This document shows, in pieces, positions 1-6,086 of a stretch of 6,096 bases of DNA (its first letter is position 1; each line of letters begins with the position of its first letter). The stretch is taken from contig PADE01000272.1 in NCBI GenBank assembly GCA_002702965.1, positions 51,955-58,050 on the forward strand. The letters run 5' to 3'. A program made the translations under genes and the position numbers. The notes below the pieces were generated by a model that saw nothing but the letters and a program-made list of their open reading frames with translations, made no database searches and was not told where the DNA came from. This DNA is from Planctomycetaceae bacterium. Lineage in GTDB: Bacteria; Planctomycetota; Planctomycetia; Pirellulales; Pirellulaceae.

Positions 1-75
1 CGGCCCTCGAGGCGCGTGAAAAATCGCGGTAGTCGGTAGCGGTGCGGCTGGGCCAAACGGACACTCAGCGGGGCT

Positions 76-112
76 AAAAAAAAGGACTGCCGAGCAACTG
101 CTCGACAGCCCT
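76..112 (-). terminator. Rho-independent terminator of the porin gene
   Basis: Read on the minus strand, the arm at 111-100 (GGGCTGTCGAGC) pairs with 95-84 (GCTCGGCAGTCC) as a continuous 12-bp stem around an AGTT loop. Eight U residues follow at 83-76, and A112 can extend the stem onto the first U. Two of the pairs (109/86 and 105/90) are G-U wobbles in the minus-strand RNA but would be C-A mismatches in a plus-strand RNA, so the element is directional. It lies 38 nt past the porin stop codon and is the only convincing intrinsic terminator in the window. Confidence 0.93.
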
Positions 113-149
113 GTTGTGTTCCGGATCACCACTCGGGTGGTCACCGCGG

Positions 150-1493
150 CTAGTAGGTCAGGATTGCGTCGATTCCGAAAACGGTCGAATCGCGACGCCC
201 GGCAGCGAAGACACCCCCCGTGTCGTTGCCGTCGTTGATATCCCGGTGGAAGTTGTCGGCACGCAGTTCGGGGCGGATCACCAGGTTGGCAGTCGCCTGG
301 TAATTCAGACCCACGGTGACGGCGTTGAATTCCTCGACATCGCGGCCGAGGTCCACCCACTCCGAACGCAGACCGACTTTCATGCAATCGTTGAGTGCGT
401 AGAACACGTAGTTGTTGAGCGTGATCGACGAGTCATCCAGGTCGTGAAGCGCCTGGAGAACGGTCTCAAAAACGCTCTCCAATCGATCGGTGAGCTGCCA
501 CCGGACCACCAGATCGTGCGTGTACACTTCGTCGACACCGTCGATGTCTCCCGATACCAGCATGTAACTCAGGTGCATCGTGTCGAACACCATCATCGAA
601 ACGCCGCCCAGGAACATCGAGCCGCCGCCCGAGCCGTAGCCCGTGTCGTATCCGTCGATCCAACCCGCGTGCGCTGTGACATGCTCACCGATCCCGTAAT
701 CGGCCAGCACGCCCGTCACCGTGCGGGGGATCAGCAAACCGGCGCCACCGAGCGTCAAACCTCTACCGTAACTGCGAGAGTAGAAAAAGTTGCCGCTAGA
801 AGCGACCGTCTCGTAACCCAGCGGGCTGAAGAAGTGGCCCCCTTTGATCCGCAGGCCCGCGTAGGAGACCTCGGCGTACACCTGGGGAAGCGCATGACCG
901 TAAGCAGCTCCGTTGTCCCAGTCGCGGTCCCATTCGCCGGCTGAATTGTTACCGGCCTGCATATCTGGTCCGTCGGTCCCGTAGACGTAGTCGAATCCGA
1001 ATCCCCAGTCAAAACCCTTACCTCCTGTTTGGGCGGCCCGCTCGACGTGCAGCCATTGCTGGTGCAACTGAAAACGATTCGGATAGTCGTTGAACGAATC
1101 GGGCACACCATCCCCGTTGGTGCCTTCGCTGTGAAAACCGATCTGCGTGTGCCCGTTAACGGTGATGCCACTCTTGTTATTGTTGGCAAACAGCGTCCAG
1201 GGCTCACAGTGTGGCCGGCAGAACTGGTCCAGGAAATCCCATTGCCAACCCTTGCTCGACGCTTTCTGTGGAACGAGAGCGCGGGGCTTCTGCGTGGATT
1301 TCCTGCCCCGATGAACCTTCTGGGTAGCCGGGCGGTCGCTGGGAGACCCCGCTTCCTCTTGAAGGTAGTAGTTGTAGGCTACACCCCGATTCGACCCCGA
1401 TTGATAGAAGCTTTGGGCAGAGGACGGTTGTGCGTGTTGCCCGATCAGACCAAAACTGGCTACGGCAGAGAGAACGAAACGCGAGAACTTCAT
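150..1493 (-). CDS. Outer-membrane beta-barrel porin, BBP-2 (OmpL-like) family
   Basis: A 447-residue protein that probably forms a diffusion channel in the outer membrane. Residues 1-26 form a signal peptide: a basic start (MKFSR), a hydrophobic core, and SSA before a likely signal peptidase I cut between A26 and Q27. Residues 27-83 are a polar, partly basic linker (HRGRKSTQK), followed by a close cysteine pair (C92, C96). From about residue 109 to the end the chain alternates as in antiparallel barrel strands. It has phrases I associate with planctomycete BBP-2 porins: GFDWGFGFDYVYGTDG, an aromatic- and glycine-rich GHFFSPLGYE...NFFYSRSYG segment, and NLVIRPELRADN near the end. The protein ends in ILTY, with a terminal aromatic residue as is usual for barrel proteins read by the Bam machinery. 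The start is fixed by GGAG at 1503-1500, six bases before the ATG. The gene is monocistronic as far as seen, with a strong terminator 38 nt downstream and a long, apparently structured leader upstream. The transported solute cannot be inferred. Confidence 0.88.
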   Translation of the reverse strand: MKFSRFVLSAVASFGLIGQHAQPSSAQSFYQSGSNRGVAYNYYLQEEAGSPSDRPATQKVHRGRKSTQKPRALVPQKASSKGWQWDFLDQFCRPHCEPWTLFANNNKSGITVNGHTQIGFHSEGTNGDGVPDSFNDYPNRFQLHQQWLHVERAAQTGGKGFDWGFGFDYVYGTDGPDMQAGNNSAGEWDRDWDNGAAYGHALPQVYAEVSYAGLRIKGGHFFSPLGYETVASSGNFFYSRSYGRGLTLGGAGLLIPRTVTGVLADYGIGEHVTAHAGWIDGYDTGYGSGGGSMFLGGVSMMVFDTMHLSYMLVSGDIDGVDEVYTHDLVVRWQLTDRLESVFETVLQALHDLDDSSITLNNYVFYALNDCMKVGLRSEWVDLGRDVEEFNAVTVGLNYQATANLVIRPELRADNFHRDINDGNDTGGVFAAGRRDSTVFGIDAILTY

Positions 1494-1499
1494 GGCACA

Positions 1500-1503
1500 C
1501 TCC
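1500..1503 (-). promoter_or_regulatory. Ribosome binding site of the porin gene
   Basis: GGAG on the minus strand, six bases before the ATG at 1493. It lies nine bases after the 3' end of an inverted-repeat arm (1520-1513), so folding of that stem could affect access to it. Confidence 0.7.
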
Positions 1504-1512
1504 GGCTTTTAC

Positions 1513-1597
1513 AACGGGATAGGAAAGGAACGAGGCTGCATTCGCTTTGCATCCCGTTCGCCTGTTTCACACTCCGCCTGCGTGCGAAGTCCTTTCC
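1513..1597 (-). repeat. Two interleaved 8-bp inverted repeats, possible leader pseudoknot
   Basis: Stem A pairs 1597-1590 with 1529-1522 (GGAAAGGA with TCCTTTCC). Stem B pairs 1558-1551 with 1520-1513 (AACGGGAT with ATCCCGTT). Both are perfect over 8 bp. In transcript order the arms run A5', B5', A3', B3', which is the order of an H-type pseudoknot, with one base (1521) between A3' and B3'. The last arm ends nine bases before the porin Shine-Dalgarno sequence. Alternatively only one stem forms at a time, acting as a switch, or the match is chance helped by the purine-rich GGAAAGG sequence. The geometry is seen directly; the function is inference. Confidence 0.4.
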
Positions 1598-1630
1598 CCG
1601 CGTTTCCCACTATGGTCACGCTCGCGCAGA

Positions 1631-1654
1631 CGTTCGGCAGCAATCTGCCAAACA
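1631..1654 (-). repeat. Leader hairpin upstream of the porin gene
   Basis: On the minus strand TGTTTGGCAG (1654-1645) pairs with CTGCCGAACG (1640-1631) around the loop ATTG, giving ten consecutive pairs in RNA. Two are G-U wobbles (1654/1631 and 1650/1635) that exist only in minus-strand RNA; in plus-strand RNA they become A-C mismatches, leaving a 5-bp inner stem. This favours an RNA element of the porin transcript over a DNA operator. No U-run follows, so it is not an intrinsic terminator. It could instead stabilise the mRNA, bind a protein, or be part of a longer structured leader with the repeats at 1513-1597. Confidence 0.45.
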
Positions 1655-1973
1655 GCGAATTTTCTCTTCTGTCGCCTATCGGACTGTGACACCCAGTGGA
1701 CCGCAATTCGATTCCATCACAGAGAAAGAAACCGGGAAACGCCGCCCCGCTCTCGTCGGTTATGTCGATTGCTCCTGGTGTGCGTGGTTCGCGGAGCGGC
1801 AGTTTGGCCTTCGCGCGGGCGGCCGACACCCGGGATGACGTACCGTCAAACGCGGCTCCACACGGTGGCAGGTGTCGATCGGACTACCTAAAGTGGAAGG
1901 CCTCACGGCAGCCGCTGTGAAATGCCGCTGGACTCGAGCTGACCGCTCCCCGTGGCCAGTGACCTCGTCGCTC

Positions 1974-1978
1974 AGGAG
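1974..1978 (+). promoter_or_regulatory. Ribosome binding site that fixes the propeller gene start
   Basis: AGGAG lies six bases before the ATG at 1985. This spacing, and the fact that the twin-arginine signal sits right after that ATG, rules against the in-frame GTG 33 bases upstream (1952), which would put eleven extra residues before the signal peptide and has no good ribosome binding site. Confidence 0.8.
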
Positions 1979-1984
1979 ACCGCC

Positions 1985-3658
1985 ATGCACGTACCCAGCC
2001 GACGCCAGTTTCTCACCCAAACCACGGTCAGCATGGCTGCCGTGGGGCTCGCCGGACGGGTAGCGCCGACGGGGACTATCTGCCGCGACAACCGTGCGGT
2101 TCCGACCACCAATCGCGATCCGCAAAACCATGCTGATCCCAACCTCCATCTGTTCGTTGATGATCATCAAATCGCCCGTCGTGAAAATGTGTCGCGGATT
2201 CTCAATCGCATCAAGAAACACCCCGGTCCGATCCTGATCTCCGACCGACCGTGGGAAGGCGAGCGAGCGCAGGCCTGGGGTAGCGTGATCCAGGAACCCG
2301 ACGGCCTGTTTCGGATGTGGTACTTCGCCTTCAATACCGAACGGCGGTGGGACGAGTTGGATCGAGGAGGGTACTGCTACGCAGAAAGTCGCGACGGCAT
2401 TCACTGGGAAAAACCCGATTTGAATCTGTTCGAATTCCGCGGTAGCAAGCGGAACAATCTGTTTTACTCGTGCGCGCCCGACGGCAAGAACTTGGTCGAC
2501 GAAGAACTGGCGCGGCGCGGTCTGGGACTTCCCGCGGTCGATGAGAACGGCGAGCCCATCGGGGTGATCAACAATCTCGACGGTCTGACTGTGGTTCGAG
2601 ATGACGACGACCCCGATCCCCAGCGGCGCTATAAGCTGATCGCCAACATGCAGGACCACCGCATGTGGGCTCCTTTCTACCCCAAGCGCTACCCCAACGT
2701 CTCACCCAAACAAGTCGAGAAATCACGGCGCGTGTTCGGGCAGTATCTCGACACCAGTCCCGATGGCATCCACTGGACACGCCGCCCGAAGCGGTTGATG
2801 GCTGCCCGCGGAGGTGACTACATGATGGTTACCAGGGACCACCGCCAGCAGCGCTGGTGGCTGAACGAACGAGCGCACGACCAGGGGGGTCGCAACGCCT
2901 CGCTGCGGACCAGTGCGGATTGGAAAGAATGGTCTGAGTTGGAAGTCATCTTCGGCAAGAACTCCGACCCCAATTTCAACCGGACCTTTCAGTGGCACGG
3001 GGGGATGACCCCGTTCAACTACGGTAACCTGAATCTCGGTTTACTGGAGATCTGGCCCTTGGCGGGACACGGCGCGACCTGCGAACTCATCAGCCAGCGA
3101 GTGGGGGGGACCTGGCAGCGCACCAAGCCCGGACATCCCTTCTTAGATATCGGCCCCGAAGGGTCGTTCGACCGCATGCTGGCTTATCCGTCGCACAATC
3201 CGCCCGGTAAGATCGGCGATCGACTGTACCTGTTTTATACGGGTGCCAAGAGCCGCAACCACCCGCGTAAGGGGATGCCGATGTCGATGGGTCTGGCGAC
3301 ACTTCGCTTGGATCGTTTCGCAGGGTTGAGCCAATGGCGCAATATCGGACCGGGGGTCGTGGTCACCAAACCGCTGGTCGTTGCCCAACCCCGGCTGGCA
3401 GTCAATGTCGAGTATTTTGAGTACGCCCCGATCCGGGTCGCCGTCACGCGGCCCGACGGCGCACCGATCGAGGGTTACCGTCTGGAGGACTCACGTGTCG
3501 ACTTGCAACCCGATGCACTCTACAGCTGGGCCCGCTGGAAAGAGAAATCTGATCTCGCCGAGTTACAAGGCGAACGAGTGGCCCTCCATTTTGAGGTGGT
3601 GGGAGCGGCGCTCTACAGTTTCCGGTTCTATCCCCAATCCAACCCGGGTCGCTCCTGA
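1985..3658 (+). CDS. Tat-exported five-bladed beta-propeller protein, glycoside-hydrolase-like
   Basis: A 557-residue exported protein of unknown substrate. Residues 5-10 (SRRQFL) are a textbook twin-arginine motif, followed by a hydrophobic stretch (about 15-24), so it should be exported folded by Tat; the cleavage site is unclear. Residues about 52-445 look like the five-bladed propeller shared by GH32, GH43 and GH130-type enzymes. The blade phrase SxDGIHW occurs twice (SRDGIHW at 135-141, SPDGIHW at 258-264), with a weaker third copy (TSADWKEW, 309-316). Phrases such as GLFRMWYFAF (107-116) and DRLYLFYTGA (412-421) fit propeller strands. Residues about 446-557 form a beta-rich C-terminal module (PIRVAVTRPDGAPIEGY, ending VVGAALYSFRFYP) like the sandwich domain that follows such propellers. 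I do not see the WMNDPNG motif of true GH32 enzymes, so catalysis is not established and it may only bind a glycan. It is transcribed away from the porin, and no clear intrinsic terminator follows. Confidence 0.82.
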   Translation: MHVPSRRQFLTQTTVSMAAVGLAGRVAPTGTICRDNRAVPTTNRDPQNHADPNLHLFVDDHQIARRENVSRILNRIKKHPGPILISDRPWEGERAQAWGSVIQEPDGLFRMWYFAFNTERRWDELDRGGYCYAESRDGIHWEKPDLNLFEFRGSKRNNLFYSCAPDGKNLVDEELARRGLGLPAVDENGEPIGVINNLDGLTVVRDDDDPDPQRRYKLIANMQDHRMWAPFYPKRYPNVSPKQVEKSRRVFGQYLDTSPDGIHWTRRPKRLMAARGGDYMMVTRDHRQQRWWLNERAHDQGGRNASLRTSADWKEWSELEVIFGKNSDPNFNRTFQWHGGMTPFNYGNLNLGLLEIWPLAGHGATCELISQRVGGTWQRTKPGHPFLDIGPEGSFDRMLAYPSHNPPGKIGDRLYLFYTGAKSRNHPRKGMPMSMGLATLRLDRFAGLSQWRNIGPGVVVTKPLVVAQPRLAVNVEYFEYAPIRVAVTRPDGAPIEGYRLEDSRVDLQPDALYSWARWKEKSDLAELQGERVALHFEVVGAALYSFRFYPQSNPGRS

Positions 3659-3795
3659 GTCGGGCCCAACAGGCGAAAACCGCGCCGCGCCAACTGTGCG
3701 GCCGGATCGAATTCGACGGACGAAGCGACCGCCGCTACCAGACGGTCCGAGCCGCGCCGGAACACACCTCACCGATCGGAGCCCTTTCCCGCTGT

Positions 3796-3824
3796 TTGCG
3801 TAAGCTACAAGTCTCCCTTAAGAT
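3796..3824 (+). promoter_or_regulatory. Possible sigma-70-type promoter for the binding-protein gene
   Basis: TTGCGT (3796-3801), a 17-base spacer, then TAAGAT (3819-3824). It matches consensus at 3 of 6 positions in the -35 box and 4 of 6 in the -10 box, with ideal spacing, in a locally AT-richer stretch. It would start transcription near 3831 and give a leader of about 120 nt. Promoter consensus in planctomycetes is poorly known, so this is only a candidate. Confidence 0.35.
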
Positions 3825-3884
3825 TCGGTCTCAGAAGTCCCCCAACGATGCTGTCTGGCAGTCGCACCGGTCGGTCTTCTCGGA

Positions 3885-3910
3885 GCCGGGACATCCGTTC
3901 GGATCTCGGC
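3885..3910 (+). repeat. Imperfect hairpin in the binding-protein mRNA leader
   Basis: ATCCG-TT-CGGAT (3893-3904) is a 5-bp inverted repeat. It extends outward through a C-C mismatch (3892/3905), two more pairs (3891/3906 and 3890/3907), a two-base bulge, then GCC (3885-3887) with GGC (3908-3910). No U-run follows. It ends 27 bases before the ribosome binding site. It may be a weak leader structure or chance. Confidence 0.25.
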
Positions 3911-3937
3911 AGGCGCGATTGCCCGACGACTCTTTTC

Positions 3938-3942
3938 AGGAG
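3938..3942 (+). promoter_or_regulatory. Ribosome binding site of the lipoprotein gene
   Basis: AGGAG, eleven bases before the ATG at 3954. The spacing is longer than the six bases seen for the other genes here. The start is still the best one, because the lipoprotein signal peptide begins directly at this ATG and no closer in-frame start precedes it. Confidence 0.6.
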
Positions 3943-3953
3943 CCGCCAATACC

Positions 3954-6026
3954 ATGCGCTGCCATCCATTTGCACCTCTCTGTCTGTTGTTGGTCGCGCT
4001 TTCGTCTCTCAGCGGGTGTTTTCCCAGCGGTGACGCGGATCGCAGCGACCCGGCAGCTGGCCAGACGTCCGACGCGAGTAGCTCGGGCTCGGGCTCGGGC
4101 TCGGGCTCGGACAGTGGGACAGCGACCGAGAAGACGGCTGATGCGGCGACCGAACCACCGTCCGACGGTGACTTTGTACTAGGCGACCTGGTCGAAGTAT
4201 TTGAGCCCCCGGAACTCGACAAGTTAGTCGCCGATAACCAGTGGCGGGAAATGCCGGTGCTCGATTCCGTGCAGCTGATGCGGGACCGCAAAGCGGGAGA
4301 AGATCCGCCACCGACCGTGGCCGATGCACTGGCGTTACGAAACGCCAGTCCTGGCGACAACGACAAGATTCTGGCAGCGATGGGAAAACTGGCCGACGAC
4401 GAAACGGCTGTCGACGACCAGGCCGAATGGCGCCGCCATACGTCGGGCGATGTGAAAAGCACCAATCCCCTGCTGGGTAGCTCGACCGCCGAGTTTGACG
4501 TCAGCAGCCTGACCGGTTTCGGCCTGTTCAGTTTTGACTGGAACTTCGTTCCGTTCGCCAGCAAAGACTCGGTGGTCTCCTGGAAGGCGAGCGAAAACGG
4601 ACTCTACGACCTGGTCGAAATGCGTCAGGATCTGGTGTGGTCGGACGGGGCACCGATTACCGCGCACGACATCGCATTCTCCTTCCGCGTCATTATGTCT
4701 TCCCAAGTGCCAGTCCCCGCGATGCGCAGCGGCACCGACCAGCTCAAAGCGGTCGTCGCCTACAGCGACCACACGGTGGCTTTCTTTCACAAGGAGTCGC
4801 TGGCCACCAACGTCTGGAACATTAACTTCGGGGTGATCCCCAAACACGTCTACGCCGATACAATCGCCGCCGACCCGACCCTGGCCAGCAGCCCCGAACA
4901 TGTTGCCCGCGACGAGAATCCGGTGGTCGGAGGGGCCTACATCATGACCAAACGCGAACGGGGGCAGGAAATTGTCCTCGAGCGCCGCGAGTCCTATTAC
5001 ATGTTCGATGGACAGCAAGTACGGGACAAACCGTTTTTCAACACGGTCCGTTTTCGCATCTTGCAAGATCCCAGTACTTCGCTGTTAGCGCTCAAGCGGG
5101 GAGATATCGAAGAGCTGCAGTTGACTCCCGAACAGTGGAAGTCCCAAACCGGAAATGACGACTTTTATCAACTGAACACCAAAGTCTACGACCTGGAGTG
5201 GGTCTATTTCTATTTCGGTTGGAACAACCGCTCTCCCTTCTTCCGTGACAAGCGCGTCCGTCAGGCGATGAGTCTGGCTTTTGACCACAAGGAAATGCTC
5301 GAGCGCCATCGGTTCGGGATGGATGAAGCCTCCACCGGTGTCTTCCATTCGACGTCGCGCTGGGCGCCCCCGAACCCACCGGCTCCCTACCAGCAAGATC
5401 TGGATAAAGCCGAAGAGCTGCTGGCCGCAGCCGGCTGGGAGGATTCCGACGGAGACGGCTACCTGGACAATGAGGTCCAGCTCGATCCCGATTTCGACGG
5501 CCAGATCGATGGAAAAGCGAGGCTCAAATTCGAATTCACGATCCTGGTCAGCAATCGTCAGGACCGCATCGAAATCTGCAATCTGTTGCGCGAGAATCTG
5601 GATGCGATCGGGATCAGTTGTCAGGTCAAGCCGGTCGAGTTCACAACGCTGCAACAGCTCTCGCGCGACCACAAGTTTCACGCGATGTTCGCCGGTTGGG
5701 GAACGGGTGCCGACCCGGATACGAGCGAAAATCTGTGGACCACCAAGAATATCGATGCGGGACGCAATTACGTCTGCTATTCCGATCAGACCGTCGATCA
5801 GTTGTTCGAACAGGGGAAACGAGAGTTGGAACCGGAGAAACGGGCCCAGGTTTATCAGCAGATCCACTTGAAGCTCTGGGAAGATCAACCCTATACGTGG
5901 CTCTATTTCCGCAACGCTTATTTTGGATTCAACAAGCGGCTGCGGGGTTATAACTTCAGCCCCCGCGGACCCTACGGATACGGTCCGGGTCAATCGACTA
6001 TATTCAAGGCGCCAGCAGCACAGTAG
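3954..6026 (+). CDS. ABC transporter solute-binding lipoprotein, family 5 (peptide/oligopeptide type)
   Basis: A 690-residue binding protein that should capture peptides or similar solutes and deliver them to a DppBC/OppBC-type importer. Residues 1-21 form a lipoprotein signal with lipobox LSGC; C22 is the expected lipidated residue. Residues 23-72 are a flexible linker with a Ser-Gly repeat (44-52). Residues about 73-180 are a conserved-looking acidic extension (FVLGDLVEVFEPPELDKL) absent from classical DppA/OppA. Residues about 180-680 are the SBP_bac_5 fold: LVWSDGAPITAHDIAFSF (227-244), NPVVGGAYIM, FFRDKRVRQAMSLAFD (429-444), and AGWGTGADPDTSENLW (580-595). Two exact DxDxDGxxD loops (497-505 and 511-519) suggest calcium binding. 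The ending RGYNFSPRGPYGYGPG matches my memory of planctomycete homologues. At 690 residues it exceeds the usual 500-550, mostly because of the linker and extension. A gene start follows 60 bases later, fitting a transporter operon. The ligand is inferred from the family only. Confidence 0.92.
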   Translation: MRCHPFAPLCLLLVALSSLSGCFPSGDADRSDPAAGQTSDASSSGSGSGSGSDSGTATEKTADAATEPPSDGDFVLGDLVEVFEPPELDKLVADNQWREMPVLDSVQLMRDRKAGEDPPPTVADALALRNASPGDNDKILAAMGKLADDETAVDDQAEWRRHTSGDVKSTNPLLGSSTAEFDVSSLTGFGLFSFDWNFVPFASKDSVVSWKASENGLYDLVEMRQDLVWSDGAPITAHDIAFSFRVIMSSQVPVPAMRSGTDQLKAVVAYSDHTVAFFHKESLATNVWNINFGVIPKHVYADTIAADPTLASSPEHVARDENPVVGGAYIMTKRERGQEIVLERRESYYMFDGQQVRDKPFFNTVRFRILQDPSTSLLALKRGDIEELQLTPEQWKSQTGNDDFYQLNTKVYDLEWVYFYFGWNNRSPFFRDKRVRQAMSLAFDHKEMLERHRFGMDEASTGVFHSTSRWAPPNPPAPYQQDLDKAEELLAAAGWEDSDGDGYLDNEVQLDPDFDGQIDGKARLKFEFTILVSNRQDRIEICNLLRENLDAIGISCQVKPVEFTTLQQLSRDHKFHAMFAGWGTGADPDTSENLWTTKNIDAGRNYVCYSDQTVDQLFEQGKRELEPEKRAQVYQQIHLKLWEDQPYTWLYFRNAYFGFNKRLRGYNFSPRGPYGYGPGQSTIFKAPAAQ
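4081..4110 (+). repeat. In-frame hexanucleotide tandem repeat (Ser-Gly linker)
   Basis: TCGGGC is repeated four times from 4083, followed by a partial fifth copy, with GC before it that continues the period. It encodes alternating Ser-Gly just after the lipidated cysteine. Because the unit is six bases, slippage would change linker length by two residues without breaking the reading frame. Confidence 0.9.
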
Positions 6027-6048
6027 TGTTTCCGCGGCTTCGTCAGTA

Positions 6049-6067
6049 GCGCAGTCCTCCGCTGCGC
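6049..6067 (+). repeat. Short hairpin between binding-protein gene and the next gene
   Basis: GCGCAG (6049-6054) pairs with CTGCGC (6062-6067) around a seven-base loop. It has no U-tail, so it is not a full terminator. It lies 22 bases past the stop codon and could stabilise the upstream mRNA end or weaken read-through, as is common after binding-protein genes whose product is needed in excess over the permease. Confidence 0.35.
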
Positions 6068-6086
6068 ACAGGGCCAGGGATGGTTC

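Larger units (their letters stand above)
1494..1984. other. Divergent non-coding region between porin and propeller genes
   Basis: About 490 bases without a credible gene. The open frames that cross it give arginine- and proline-rich translations with no recognisable domain, and most run on antisense through a neighbouring gene. The porin-proximal half (1513-1654) holds several inverted repeats that fold on the minus strand. The propeller-proximal half (about 1740-1980) shows only a short direct repeat GCCGCTG (near 1911 and 1924) and the ribosome binding site at 1974-1978. I find no sigma-70-like promoter good enough to call for either gene. The best minus-strand match (TTGCGG at 1706-1701, 17 bases, TCCGAT at 1683-1678) is poor, although it would place the start just upstream of the leader hairpins. 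Both genes are probably transcribed outward from here. Confidence 0.6.
3659..3953. other. Intergenic spacer between propeller and binding-protein genes
   Basis: About 295 bases without a credible gene. It holds a 10-bp perfect palindrome (TCGAATTCGA, 3707-3716), a plausible plus-strand promoter (3796-3824), an imperfect hairpin (3885-3910) and the ribosome binding site of the next gene (3938-3942). No U-tailed terminator hairpin follows the propeller gene, so read-through into the binding-protein gene is possible. Confidence 0.6.

Noticed and set aside
1..39. Possible end of an upstream plus-strand gene (frame ending in a stop at 30-32 or 37-39)
   Set aside because: Only about ten codons are visible in either frame, which is too little to support a coding call.
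1640..1652. Possible sigma-54 promoter (TTGGCAGATTGC on the minus strand)
   Set aside because: The GG and GC elements do not have the required ten-base spacing, and the bases are better explained as a hairpin.
1029..1838. Long plus-strand open frame crossing the porin start and the divergent region
   Set aside because: It is mostly antisense to a convincing porin gene, its product has no recognisable domain, and no ribosome binding site supports its start.
1952..1984. Upstream GTG start for the propeller gene
   Set aside because: It lacks a good ribosome binding site and would place eleven residues ahead of a Tat signal; the ATG at 1985 has AGGAG at six bases.
1760..2659. 299-residue minus-strand open frame overlapping the propeller gene
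   Set aside because: It is antisense to a clearly recognisable gene with a Tat signal and propeller motifs; the long frame is a by-product of GC-rich codon use.
4083..4112. CRISPR-like or phase-variable on/off repeat
   Set aside because: The repeat is a simple in-frame hexamer without spacers; slippage cannot cause a frameshift.
3818..4564. 248-residue minus-strand open frame over the binding-protein start
   Set aside because: It is antisense to the lipoprotein signal and linker, is serine- and proline-rich because of the TCGGGC repeat, and has no domain.
5085..5993. 302-residue minus-strand open frame inside the binding-protein gene
   Set aside because: The plus-strand frame has unmistakable family 5 motifs throughout; the antisense translation shows no signal peptide or domain.
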